A DNA stretch of 64,000 bases from Herbiconiux sp. A18JL235 (GTDB lineage Bacteria > Actinomycetota > Actinomycetes > Actinomycetales > Microbacteriaceae): NCBI RefSeq assembly GCF_040939305.1, contig NZ_CP162511.1:1-64000 (forward strand), written 5' to 3'. The notes under the pieces were generated by a model, which was not told the origin of the DNA, did no database searches, and saw only the letters and a program-made list of their open reading frames with translations. The position numbers and the translations under genes were made by a program. Positions 1 through 7,869 of this stretch are shown here, piece after piece; positions within the stretch are counted from its first letter, which is position 1, and the number at the start of each line of letters is the position of its first letter.

Positions 1-100
1 CTCGATGAACGAATCCACATCCCGGCCCGAATGATCAACATCTCGAGCCGGTTTATCCACATTCTTTTCACAATCTGTGGACAACCGTGTCAGGAGTCGC
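1..100. other. oriC: Edge of oriC with DnaA boxes (dnaA-dnaN spacer, cut by window)
   Basis: This stretch lies downstream of the dnaA stop codon. It holds a perfect DnaA box TTATCCACA at 53-61, a perfect TTGTCCACA on the minus strand at 76-84, and a weaker GAATCCACA at 11-19. In actinobacteria such as Streptomyces and Mycobacterium the origin lies between dnaA and dnaN, so the rest of oriC is expected to the left of base 1. The AT-rich unwinding element is not visible here. Confidence 0.75.
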
Positions 101-1531
101 TCAGGCGCCTTTGTAGCGCTGGTTGTGCTTGATGCGGTTCGAGATCTCGGTGACCTGGTTGTAGATCGACCGCTTCTCGGTCATCAGCTTGCCGATCTTG
201 TTGTTGGCGTACATCACCGTGGTGTGGTCGCGGCCGCCGAACAGCTGCCCGATCTTCGGCAGCGACAGGCTCGTCATCTCACGGCACAGGTACATGGCGA
301 TCTGGCGCGCCGTCGCGATCGCCTGCGAGCGCGACGAGCCATAGAGGTCGTCGACCGAGAGCCTGAAGTACTCGGCGGTGTGGTTGATGATGTCGACGGG
401 TGCGATGACGTTGTCGTCGTCGAGCGTGATGAGATCTTTCAGCACCGTCTGCACGAGCTGCATGTCGACCGGGGTGCGGTTGAGGCTCGCGAACGCGGTG
501 ACCCTGATGAGGGTGCCCTCGAGCTCCCGCACGTTCGACGAGACCTTCGAGGCCATGAACTCGAGGATGTCGTCGGGCACCCTGAGCCGCTCACTCTGTG
601 CCTTCTTGCGCAGGATGGCGATGCGGGTCTCGAGGTCGGGGGTCTGCACGTCGGTGATCAGTCCCCACTCGAAGCGGGTGCGCATCCGGTCTTCGAAGCC
701 GGTGAGGTGCTTCGGCGGCAGGTCGGAGGTGATGACGACCTGCTTGTTGTGATCGTGCAGGGTGTTGAAGGTGTGGAAGAACGCTTCTTGCGTCTCGGCC
801 TTGCCCTGCAGGAACTGGATGTCGTCGATGAGGAGCAGGTCGATGTCGCGGTAGCGGCTGTGGAACGCGGCGCCCCGGTTGTTGGCGATCGAGTTGATGA
901 AGTCGTTGGTGAACTCCTCCGAGCTCACATAGCGCACTCGGACGCCGGGATAGAGCGAGATCGCGTAGTGACCGATGGCATGGAGGAGGTGGGTCTTGCC
1001 GAGGCCGGAATCGCCGTAGATGAAGAGGGGGTTGTAGGCCTTGGCGGGAGCTTCGGCGACAGCGACGGCCGCGGCGTGGGCGAAGCGATTCGACCCGCCG
1101 ATGACGAAGTTGTCGAAGCTGTACTTGGGGTTCAGCCGGGTGTCGTTGTTGCGGAGCGGCCCGACGGTCTCCTGCACGGCGGGTGTGCTCTGCACGATGG
1201 AGTCGGTGAAGCTCGCCTCGGGTGCCGGGTCGGTGACCGTGACGGTCTCGAAGCCGTCGACGTCGGGGTTCACGACCACCGAGAAGTTGGAGACGGCCAG
1301 GCGGCTGTCGAGGGTTCCGAGCGCGGTGAGAAGAGAGGGGCGCACGCGCTGCTCGAGCATGTCGCGCGTGAAGTCGTTGGGGACTTCGAGGTAGAACGAC
1401 CCGCCGAGGATGCCTTTCGGAACCACGAGGCCGAGAAAACCCTTCAGCTGAGGGGTGATGCGCTCGTCGTGCGCCAGCACGTCGAGCACCGAGCGCCAGT
1501 TGTCTTCTGTCGAACCGGCACCGTCAGCCAA
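101..1531 (-). CDS. dnaA: Chromosomal replication initiator protein DnaA
   Basis: This 476-residue protein binds DnaA boxes at oriC and, as an ATP-bound AAA+ filament, melts the origin. The sequence shows the N-terminal domain I, a short linker, an AAA+ core with Walker A GDSGLGKTH and Walker B LLLIDDIQF, and the C-terminal domain IV signature GGRDHTTVMYA. The length is normal for an actinobacterial DnaA with a short domain II. The start is a TTG codon at 1531 preceded by a good CAGGAG ribosome site six bases away; no better ATG lies near. It is transcribed away from rpmH, with DnaA boxes in the shared upstream region that suggest autoregulation. Confidence 0.98.
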   Translation of the reverse strand: MADGAGSTEDNWRSVLDVLAHDERITPQLKGFLGLVVPKGILGGSFYLEVPNDFTRDMLEQRVRPSLLTALGTLDSRLAVSNFSVVVNPDVDGFETVTVTDPAPEASFTDSIVQSTPAVQETVGPLRNNDTRLNPKYSFDNFVIGGSNRFAHAAAVAVAEAPAKAYNPLFIYGDSGLGKTHLLHAIGHYAISLYPGVRVRYVSSEEFTNDFINSIANNRGAAFHSRYRDIDLLLIDDIQFLQGKAETQEAFFHTFNTLHDHNKQVVITSDLPPKHLTGFEDRMRTRFEWGLITDVQTPDLETRIAILRKKAQSERLRVPDDILEFMASKVSSNVRELEGTLIRVTAFASLNRTPVDMQLVQTVLKDLITLDDDNVIAPVDIINHTAEYFRLSVDDLYGSSRSQAIATARQIAMYLCREMTSLSLPKIGQLFGGRDHTTVMYANNKIGKLMTEKRSIYNQVTEISNRIKHNQRYKGA

Positions 1532-1694
1532 GGAAACTCCTGTCGAACCTTCAATTGCGTGCCGAACCGTTCGTTCGACTGCTGCCGATGTCGCGCCCCC
1601 GCCGGCTGTGAATAACTGTAGGAAGCTACGCTAGTGACTGCCATGCCGCAGGGCAAGTTCGTTGTATTGACAGGCCGCGTGTCCTACACAGCTT

Positions 1695-1715
1695 CTATCC
1701 ACAGGGTGTGGATAA
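1695..1715. promoter_or_regulatory. Inverted pair of DnaA boxes between dnaA and rpmH
   Basis: CTATCCACA at 1695-1703 and TGTGGATAA at 1707-1715 form an inverted pair three bases apart. A third box-like element CTGTCCACA lies at 1789-1797. The dnaA-rpmH spacer (1532-1872) otherwise holds the two divergent promoters and no gene. Boxes here fit DnaA autoregulation. Confidence 0.7.
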
Positions 1716-1737
1716 TTGATTCTTTGCGGCGTCCCGT

Positions 1738-1766
1738 TTGACCCACGGCGATTCAGGCCGTAGGTT
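1738..1766 (+). promoter_or_regulatory. Promoter of the rpmH operon
   Basis: TTGACC at 1738-1743 and TAGGTT at 1761-1766 are separated by 17 bases, a good match to a housekeeping sigma factor promoter. It would drive rpmH and the genes behind it. Confidence 0.55.
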
Positions 1767-1872
1767 TAATCAGTTGACTCGTGGACCTCTGTCCACACAC
1801 CCCCACGTCGTCACGACGCGACCACTTCACGGCGGCGAACCATTCGAACGCCGGCCGATCACGGAGATCAAG

Positions 1873-2010
1873 ATGAGCAAGCGAACCTTCCAGCCGAACA
1901 ACCGCCGCCGCGCCAAGGTGCACGGCTTCCGTCTGCGCATGCGCACCCGTGCGGGCCGTGCGATCCTGTCGGCTCGCCGCCGCAAGGGCCGCACCGAGCT
2001 CTCCGCCTGA
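1873..2010 (+). CDS. rpmH: 50S ribosomal protein L34
   Basis: A 45-residue, strongly basic protein of the large ribosomal subunit. It begins [13 protein letters not shown] and carries the L34 core [15 protein letters not shown], ending in a long arginine-lysine run. The start ATG at 1873 is chosen because the family begins there; in-frame codons further upstream give sequence that does not match L34. It is first in the conserved rpmH-rnpA-yidD-yidC-jag order and is divergent from dnaA. Confidence 0.97.
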   Translation: MSKRTFQPNNRRRAKVHGFRLRMRTRAGRAILSARRRKGRTELSA

Positions 2011-2028
2011 GTTCTCCGTCGCCCGGCG

Positions 2029-2370
2029 GTGTTGGCCTCAGCCAATCGCATCACTCACGGCAGCGACTACCGCTCCACCGTTCGACGTGGTTCGAAGCAC
2101 GTGGGGCCCAACACCGTGACCTACATTCGCGCATCCGATTCGTCGTCGGATGCGCGTTTCGGGTTCATCGTGGCCAAGACGGTCGGCGTGGCCGTGGTGC
2201 GCAACCGGGTTCGGCGCCGCATGAAAGCGGCCTGCTACGAACTCCTCCCCCACGTGCGACCAGGTGTCGACGTGGTCGTGCGGGCGCTTCCCGGAGCCGC
2301 GTCACAGCCTTACCGGGTACTGTTCGAAGAACTGTCGCGTTCTCTCACCAAAGGATCCGTGCTCGCATGA
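2029..2370 (+). CDS. rnpA: Ribonuclease P protein component
   Basis: The 113-residue protein subunit of RNase P helps the catalytic RNA remove 5' leaders from tRNA precursors. The family signature is present: RFGFIVAKTVG followed by AVVRNRVRRRMK, the RNR motif that contacts RNA. The start is GTG at 2029, with an alternative TTG one codon later. It sits 18 bases after rpmH, and its stop codon overlaps the yidD start (ATGA at 2367), so the two are translationally coupled. Confidence 0.96.
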   Translation: MLASANRITHGSDYRSTVRRGSKHVGPNTVTYIRASDSSSDARFGFIVAKTVGVAVVRNRVRRRMKAACYELLPHVRPGVDVVVRALPGAASQPYRVLFEELSRSLTKGSVLA

Positions 2371-2678
2371 CGTCGGTGTTGACCGCGCTGCTGCTGCTCC
2401 CCCGCAATCTCGCCGTTCTGGTGTTGCGTGGGTATCGCGCCGTGATCTCCCCACTGTACGGCGACGTGTGCCGCTACTACCCGTCGTGCTCCTCTTATAC
2501 CTTGCAGGCGATCCAGCAGCGCGGACTCGTGGTGGGGTCAGCACTCGGCGTCTATCGCATCGCGCGCTGTCACCCCTGGGCGAAGGGTGGCGTCGACGAC
2601 GTGCCGCCGCTTCGCCGCCTGAGATATCGGCTCACGCCGTTCGGTTTCGTCGTACCAGCTAGCCACGGAAAGGGCTGA
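2367..2678 (+). CDS. yidD: Membrane protein insertion efficiency factor YidD
   Basis: A 103-residue small protein, thought from Escherichia coli work to help membrane insertion together with YidC. The hallmark segment SPLYGDVCRYYPSCSSYT, with its conserved cysteines, is seen near residue 30, preceded by an amphipathic N-terminal helix. The ATG overlaps the rnpA stop by four bases. The yidC gene follows eight bases downstream. Confidence 0.95.
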   Translation: MTSVLTALLLLPRNLAVLVLRGYRAVISPLYGDVCRYYPSCSSYTLQAIQQRGLVVGSALGVYRIARCHPWAKGGVDDVPPLRRLRYRLTPFGFVVPASHGKG

Positions 2679-2686
2679 CCCGACCC

Positions 2687-3658
2687 ATGGAAATCCCGTT
2701 CATCGATACCATCCTCTGGCCCATCAAGTGGGTGGTGGAGCTGATCCTCGTGGCGTGGCACTGGGTGTGGACGGCGATCGGGCTCGACCCGGCAGCCGGT
2801 CTCACCTGGGTGCTCTCGATCGTCGGTCTGGTGATCGTCGTCCGTGCGGCCCTCATCCCCATCTTCGTGCGCCAGATCAAGAGCCAGCGCAAGATGCTCG
2901 AGGTCGCGCCCCAGCTGAAGAAGATCCAGGACAAGTACAAGGGCAAGAAGGACCAGTTCTCGCGTGAGGCGATGTCGCGCGAGACGATGGAGCTCTACCG
3001 CAAGACGGGCACCAACCCGCTCGCTTCGTGTCTGCCGCTGTTGCTGCAGATGCCGATCTTCTTCAGTCTCTTCTCGGTGCTCAACAACGCGCAGAAGGGC
3101 CAGGCCGGTGTCGGCCCGCTCGACGCCGGGCTCGGCAAGCAGTTCGGTGACGCGACGCTGTTCGGGGTCGCTCCGCTCCACGACACCTTCATCGGCGCCT
3201 GGAACGCCGGCGGACCGTGGCAGGTCATGCTCATCGCGGGTCTCATGGTGGTGCTGATGACGGCGTCGCAGTTCTACACGCAGCTGCAGATCATGGCCAA
3301 GAACCAGTCTCCTGAGGCCAAGGAGAGCCCGATGTACCGGCAGCAGCGCATCCTGCTGTACATCCTTCCGCTCGTGTTCGTGTTCTCGGGTGTGGCCTTC
3401 CCGCTCGGTGTCATGTTCTACTGGCTGACCTCGAACTTCTGGACCATGGGCCAGCAGTTCCTGGTGATCCGCAACATGCCCACCCCCGGCAGCGAGGCGG
3501 CAAAGGCTCGTGAAGAGCGACTGGCTCGACGCGGGAAGCTGGAGCCGAAGAAGGGCGCTGCCGGCGAGATCGAGACGGCACCCGAACCCCCGAAGCCCAC
3601 CCAACGACAGCAGCCGGTGAGTAAGAACCGTGCAAAGAAGCAAGGCGGCAAGAAATGA
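2687..3658 (+). CDS. yidC: Membrane protein insertase YidC
   Basis: This 323-residue insertase places proteins into the cytoplasmic membrane with or without SecYEG. It has an N-terminal membrane helix, a charged cytoplasmic hairpin rich in lysine around residues 65-105, the segment NPLASCLPLLLQMPIFFSLF typical of the 60KD_IMP family, then further hydrophobic helices and a basic, lysine-rich tail ending AKKQGGKK. It lacks the large periplasmic domain of Gram-negative YidC, as expected for a Gram-positive. The stop codon overlaps the jag start (ATGA at 3655). Confidence 0.96.
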   Translation: MEIPFIDTILWPIKWVVELILVAWHWVWTAIGLDPAAGLTWVLSIVGLVIVVRAALIPIFVRQIKSQRKMLEVAPQLKKIQDKYKGKKDQFSREAMSRETMELYRKTGTNPLASCLPLLLQMPIFFSLFSVLNNAQKGQAGVGPLDAGLGKQFGDATLFGVAPLHDTFIGAWNAGGPWQVMLIAGLMVVLMTASQFYTQLQIMAKNQSPEAKESPMYRQQRILLYILPLVFVFSGVAFPLGVMFYWLTSNFWTMGQQFLVIRNMPTPGSEAAKAREERLARRGKLEPKKGAAGEIETAPEPPKPTQRQQPVSKNRAKKQGGKK

Positions 3659-4173
3659 GCGACGTGACCGAGACCACCATCGACCCCGAGGCCACTCCGG
3701 CTGCCGCGGGTGAGACGACCGAGACCGTCGACGAGGGCGATGTCGCAGCCGACTACATCGAGGAGCTGCTCGACATCTGCGACCTCGACGGCGACATCGA
3801 CATCTCGGTGGCCGACGGCCGTGCCTACATCTCGGTGAACGCCTCGGGCGACAGCAACCTGCGACTCCTGTCGCGACCCGACACCGTCTCGGCGCTGCAG
3901 GAGCTCACCCGCCTCGCCGTGCAGACGAAGACCGGCGACTTCTCCCGCCTCATCCTCGACGTGGGCGGAAGTCGCGAGCAGCGACAGCGTGAACTCGAAA
4001 AGCTCGTGACCTCGGCCATTGCCGAGATCGAGGCGGGTGCGTCGGCCGCGGCTCTCGAGCCGATGTCGTCGTACGAGCGCAAGCTCGTTCACGACATCGT
4101 CGCCGACCGCGGGTTCACCTCCGAGTCGGAGGGCGAGGGTCGCGACCGCCACACGGTGATCCGGCGCGCCTGA
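3655..4173 (+). CDS. jag: Jag/KhpB-type R3H and KH domain RNA-binding protein
   Basis: A 172-residue protein with an acidic N-terminal stretch (to about residue 45), a KH-like domain in the middle and a C-terminal R3H domain in which MSSYERKLVHDIVADRG carries the R-x-x-x-H core. Homologues (Jag/SpoIIIJ-associated, KhpB) bind RNA and affect cell elongation and division. The Jag-N domain found in Firmicutes is absent, as usual in actinobacteria. It is coupled to yidC by a 4-base overlap and is followed by a strong hairpin, so it ends the operon; rsmG, which usually follows directly, is almost 2 kb away here. Confidence 0.92.
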   Translation: MSDVTETTIDPEATPAAAGETTETVDEGDVAADYIEELLDICDLDGDIDISVADGRAYISVNASGDSNLRLLSRPDTVSALQELTRLAVQTKTGDFSRLILDVGGSREQRQRELEKLVTSAIAEIEAGASAAALEPMSSYERKLVHDIVADRGFTSESEGEGRDRHTVIRRA

Positions 4174-4197
4174 CCCGCACTCCCCCGCACCACCCCC

Positions 4198-4232
4198 AGG
4201 GGCCGGTGAGCGCCTCCGGCGCCCCGGCCCCT
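4198..4232 (+). terminator. Rho-independent terminator after jag
   Basis: A nine-base stem AGGGGCCGG (4198-4206) pairs with CCGGCCCCT (4224-4232) and is followed by the pyrimidine run TTCCTTT. It lies 24 bases after the jag stop. Confidence 0.75.
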
Positions 4233-4239
4233 TTCCTTT

Positions 4240-5890
4240 GCGTCCGAATTACACCGAAGTAGTTCTGGTGAGAGATCGTCACTGTCGTGCAATGTGCTTG
4301 CCCTCGACCTGTCACATTGTTGCCGCGTCACCCTCGCCCCTTTCACTCCTTCGAGAGGGCGGGTTCGCGGCCACTAAGAAAGCCCAGCGGCTGGGCATGG
4401 CAGCCTCGAGCAATGCCAGTGCTGTTCCCGTCCCCCGGAACTGCACGACCTCTGGCTGCGATCGCTCGTCGCACGCCGGTGCTCGCGCTTCTCGACCATG
4501 GAACCCGTCGAGACTTTCGGTCGCGGCCCGCTCAGGGCTTTAGACGCTCGGGGTGATGTTTCCTCCCGAGTGCCACTGTTACTCTTCGACCGGTCGCAAT
4601 GTGTCTACTCAAGGCGCCGGATGCGGCCCTTTGTGACAACTCGATGCGCCGCCGCCGGTGCATGGTCTGAGAGCAGACCAGATTCTTCGCTGTGCGCGGT
4701 GGTGAACGACCGTCACGGACGCAATCTGGTGGGCGCCCATGCGTCCGCTCGGTTCGCTCTGCGTCAGCCGGTCCCACGCCGGCGGTCGTGCTTCGTAGCA
4801 CCGCAGTCAGTACGCCGTCCGACTACCCCGACTCTCGACACATATCCCTCGGCGCCTATGAGCCCGCAGTCTCCGTCGACGCTTAGTGTCAGCGGCCTCC
4901 TCCCTGCGGGCAGAGCGGGTGGAATGCCCGGTTATGGCCCGATCGGGGCCACGCGGAGGCAGTTTCTCTTCAGTGCGAATTAGGGCTACTGATGTGGTCA
5001 CCGTCGCGCGAGCTCACTTTCACCGGCGCTCTATCCGCCCCTAGCGTCAGCGTCTTCGCTACTACCTCGCGACTAGTACCGTGGAGTAGATCTCTACGTC
5101 CGCGCTCTCCGGCCCTCGTACCGTCATCGACCTGTCACGATCCGCCCCCTCAACCCATGGGATACGGGATATGGCCATCTGGGTCTTGGTCCATGGGAGT
5201 GCCGTCTTACCCCTCGCGGCGGAGGCGCCCGGCGTCCAATCGCGGTATCCCGCGCGTTCGAAGCCACCCGAGCACACCTTGGCGTCGCCGATCGTCACGG
5301 CTCCGGCTCACTGGTCCGCAAGGATGGACCCACCCGCCCCGCGCGCAGAAGCCTCCGGAGACGCGGCCTCATCAGAACCGGCGGGCTCGATCTCGAAGTA
5401 AAGAGCATGCAAGATGGTCTCGGAACTGCAGTTCGCTCAGCCAAAATCGGGGCGTCGTGACTTGATGTTCGTCGAACTTCACGTCACGCCCTGCAACGAA
5501 GCCTGCCTAGATCGATCGCCGTGGGTATGGGCATGCGACACTTCCTGCTCGAAGACGGCGGAGCCAGCCAGCTTGTCGCAATGGGTTGGGGACGATTGCA
5601 TTCTGCGTGCGCCACACTGTGGCGCCAACCGCCGCGCGCCGTCTCCACGTCGAGACCGCTCACGGTCTTCCGGCTCTCGGCCCTCGACGCGTCGCGTCGG
5701 CTGTACGGGCGCATCACACATGCGTGACCCCCGTGGTCAATCAGAAGCCCGCTTGGTACGGCCCCCACATTCGGTGGAGTCCGTCGCATTGGATCACGAA
5801 GAGCACGGACTATGTGCTCAATGGACGTGGTTCGTTCAGTTCGTTCGGCTCTGGCCACCGTTGGGAGATTCAGGGGCATCGTGGGACGGG
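4240..5890. other. Large spacer without a convincing gene (jag-rsmG interval)
   Basis: About 1.65 kb with no open frame that shows the codon pattern of the neighbours. Two lines counted by hand give about 60-63% GC, against roughly 70% in nearby genes, and stops are frequent in all frames. The longest frames (up to 166 codons, for example 5414-5914 plus and 4498-4983 plus) translate into arginine/serine-rich strings that match no family I know. A small hairpin GCCCAGCGGCTGGGC lies near 4382-4396. No tRNA or rRNA is recognisable. The right end runs into the parS cluster. Confidence 0.6.
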
Positions 5891-5894
5891 ACTA

Positions 5895-5910
5895 TGTTCC
5901 ACGTGAAGCT
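5895..5910. promoter_or_regulatory. Degenerate parS-like site
   Basis: TGTTCCACGTGAAGCT differs from the parS consensus TGTTTCACGTGAAACA at three positions but keeps the central CACGTGAA. It lies 40 bases before the first perfect site. Confidence 0.45.
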
Positions 5911-5949
5911 CTGAGCGATGGCAGCGCGTGCGTGCCGACGGCCCCTCAA

Positions 5950-5965
5950 TGTTTCACGTGAAACA
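5950..5965. promoter_or_regulatory. parS: parS centromere site 1
   Basis: Perfect 16-base palindrome TGTTTCACGTGAAACA. ParB binds and spreads from such sites to build the segregation complex. It is one of three perfect copies within 171 bases ahead of rsmG. Confidence 0.95.
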
Positions 5966-5998
5966 TAGCCATTAGTCGACCACGGCTTGCCAGGACGA

Positions 5999-6014
5999 TG
6001 TTTCACGTGAAACA
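5999..6014. promoter_or_regulatory. parS: parS centromere site 2
   Basis: Perfect copy of TGTTTCACGTGAAACA, 49 bases after site 1. Confidence 0.95.
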
Positions 6015-6104
6015 TGAGCGCCTCGGGCCCGACGAACGAACGTGTCCGCGAAGATAGAATGGCAGTTCTGGAAGAGCCCCGTCGCTGGGCGAACGCAATC
6101 GCAA

Positions 6105-6120
6105 TGTTTCACGTGAAACA
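6105..6120. promoter_or_regulatory. parS: parS centromere site 3
   Basis: Perfect copy of TGTTTCACGTGAAACA, 106 bases after site 2 and 30 bases before the rsmG start, so bound ParB could influence rsmG transcription. Confidence 0.95.
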
Positions 6121-6150
6121 TCGCTGGCATGAGAGTGAGTGTGACCAGGG

Positions 6151-6801
6151 ATGGGCACCGAGTCTGACGGCATCACGAGCGCAGAGCAGGAGCCCACGCT
6201 CGCACGGGAACTCTTCGGTGATCGGCTCGACCTTGCGCGTCGGTACACCGACGACCTGATCACGCGCGGTGAGGAGCTCGGGCTCATCGGACCACTCGAA
6301 CTCCCCCGCATCTGGACACGTCACATCGTGAATTGCGCTCTCGTCGCTCCCCTCTTGCGCCCGGGTGTCGTTGGAGACATCGGGAGCGGTGCCGGCCTGC
6401 CTGGAATAGTGCTGGCCGTTGCTCGGCCGGATGTCGACTTCGTTCTCATTGAGCCGATGGAACGGCGAGTCGCATGGTTGGAAAAACAGCGCGAGAATCT
6501 TGGCCTCGAGAATGTGAGGGTCGTGCGCGCTCGGGCCGAGGAGTACCGCGGCGAGGCTCAGCTCGACCAGGTGACAGCGCGCGCTGTGAGCGCATTCGCC
6601 AAACTCGTCCCGCTCTGTGCCCCTTTGCTGAAGCCAGGGGGCGAGATGGTGCTCATGAAGGGTGCCGGCGCCGCGCGCGAGATCGACTCCGCGGAGAAGG
6701 CGATCCGTCGGTTCAAACTCACGGGTGTCGAGGTTCTCGAGCTCGGTGCCGAGCATGGCGTGGAGATCACGAGGGTGATTCGGGCATCGCTGCCGGCCTG
6801 A
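6151..6801 (+). CDS. rsmG: 16S rRNA (guanine-N7) methyltransferase RsmG
   Basis: A 216-residue SAM-dependent methyltransferase that modifies G527 of 16S rRNA (E. coli numbering). The Rossmann motif DIGSGAGLPGIVLAVARP and the following FVLIEPMERRVAWL identify the GidB/RsmG family. Loss of this enzyme gives low-level streptomycin resistance in other bacteria. The ATG at 6151 is preceded by CCAGGG. The N-terminal 20 residues are variable. It lies between the parS cluster and parA, in the order normal for actinobacteria apart from the long upstream spacer. Confidence 0.95.
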   Translation: MGTESDGITSAEQEPTLARELFGDRLDLARRYTDDLITRGEELGLIGPLELPRIWTRHIVNCALVAPLLRPGVVGDIGSGAGLPGIVLAVARPDVDFVLIEPMERRVAWLEKQRENLGLENVRVVRARAEEYRGEAQLDQVTARAVSAFAKLVPLCAPLLKPGGEMVLMKGAGAAREIDSAEKAIRRFKLTGVEVLELGAEHGVEITRVIRASLPA

Positions 6802-6916
6802 TCAACCGAAAGTCTGCGGGCAGGTTCGAGATCTCCCGCGACACGCGGAACCGCACCGTGTTGTTGGGTAGCATCGAAGTCTGCCCTTCTCGCCGCGAGG
6901 TACGGTGAAGCCACGA

Positions 6917-6932
6917 TGTTTCACGTGAAACA
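6917..6932. promoter_or_regulatory. parS: parS centromere site 4, in the parA upstream region
   Basis: Perfect TGTTTCACGTGAAACA, ending 19 bases before the parA ATG, where a promoter or leader would be. Binding of ParB here could regulate parAB. Confidence 0.95.
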
Positions 6933-6951
6933 TATCGACAGGATGAAGTGA

Positions 6952-7869
6952 ATGACCACCAGTGATTCCACCGCTTTCGATGCGACGACTCCACTGGCTC
7001 GGGAACTGGCAGATCTCTCGCAGCGCCGGCGACGCCTGGCGACTCGCGAGTTTCCCCTCCCCCACTCTTCGCGTGTGCTGACAGTCGCGAATCAGAAGGG
7101 CGGAGTCGGCAAGACCACGACCACGGTGAATCTCGCGGCCGCACTCGCGCGAGAGGGCGCACGCGTGTTGGTGATCGATCTCGATCCACAAGGCAATGCC
7201 TCGACCGCTCTCGGAGTCGACCATCGAGGTGAGCTCCCGAGCGTGTACGACGTTCTCATCCGAGACGAGGATATCGCCGATGTCGTGCAGGCCAGCCCCG
7301 AGAACGAGCGCTTGTTCTGTCTTCCTGCCACCATCCACCTGGCGGGCGCCGAAATCGAGCTCGTTCCTATGGTCGCCCGCGAGCAGCGGCTCAGAGGTGC
7401 CCTCGATCGCTTCCTTGCAGCCAAAGAGCGCGAGGGCGAACCATTCCACTATGTCTTCATCGACTGCCCGCCGTCACTCGGCCTGCTCACCATCAATGCA
7501 TTCGTGGCGGCGCGTGAGGTGCTCATCCCGATCCAGTGCGAGTACTACGCTCTTGAGGGCCTCAGCCAATTGCTCAACAACATCAGTCTCATCGAACGGC
7601 ATCTGAACCCCGCCCTTGCGGTCTCGACGATCCTGCTCACCATGTACGACGGCCGCACCCGCCTTGCCTTCCAGGTCGCCGAGGATGTTCGCGAGCACTT
7701 CCCCGAGCAGACGCTCCAGGCGGTGATCCCGCGTTCGGTGCGCATCTCCGAAGCTCCGAGCTACGGGCAGACCGTGATCAGCTTCGACCCCAGTTCCCCC
7801 GGCTCGATCTCGTACCTCGAGGCGGCCGCCGAAATCGCAGAAAGAGGAGCGTCGCAGCGTGGCCACTAA
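6952..7869 (+). CDS. parA: Chromosome partitioning ATPase ParA (Soj)
   Basis: A 305-residue Walker-type ATPase that moves ParB-parS complexes over the nucleoid. The deviant Walker A motif KGGVGKTTTTVNLA begins near residue 48, and Walker B is HYVFIDCPPSLGLL. The family core starts near residue 40, so the first 40 residues form an N-terminal extension. The ATG at 6952 follows AGGATGAAG. Its end overlaps the parB start by 11 bases, so the two are co-translated. Confidence 0.96.
   Translation: MTTSDSTAFDATTPLARELADLSQRRRRLATREFPLPHSSRVLTVANQKGGVGKTTTTVNLAAALAREGARVLVIDLDPQGNASTALGVDHRGELPSVYDVLIRDEDIADVVQASPENERLFCLPATIHLAGAEIELVPMVAREQRLRGALDRFLAAKEREGEPFHYVFIDCPPSLGLLTINAFVAAREVLIPIQCEYYALEGLSQLLNNISLIERHLNPALAVSTILLTMYDGRTRLAFQVAEDVREHFPEQTLQAVIPRSVRISEAPSYGQTVISFDPSSPGSISYLEAAAEIAERGASQRGH

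Noticed and set aside
4366..4385. 13-base match (GGCCACTAAGAA) to the parB start region
   Set aside because: Too short to claim a duplicated parB fragment; the following bases do not continue the match.
5062..5298. 78-codon minus-strand frame in the spacer, with a plausible upstream stretch after one stop
   Set aside because: It could be a fragment of a decayed gene, but nothing recognisable remains and the neighbouring frame is broken by a stop.
5414..5914. 166-codon frame in the jag-rsmG spacer
   Set aside because: No ribosome site, no family similarity, unusual composition for a gene here, and its end runs into a parS-like site.
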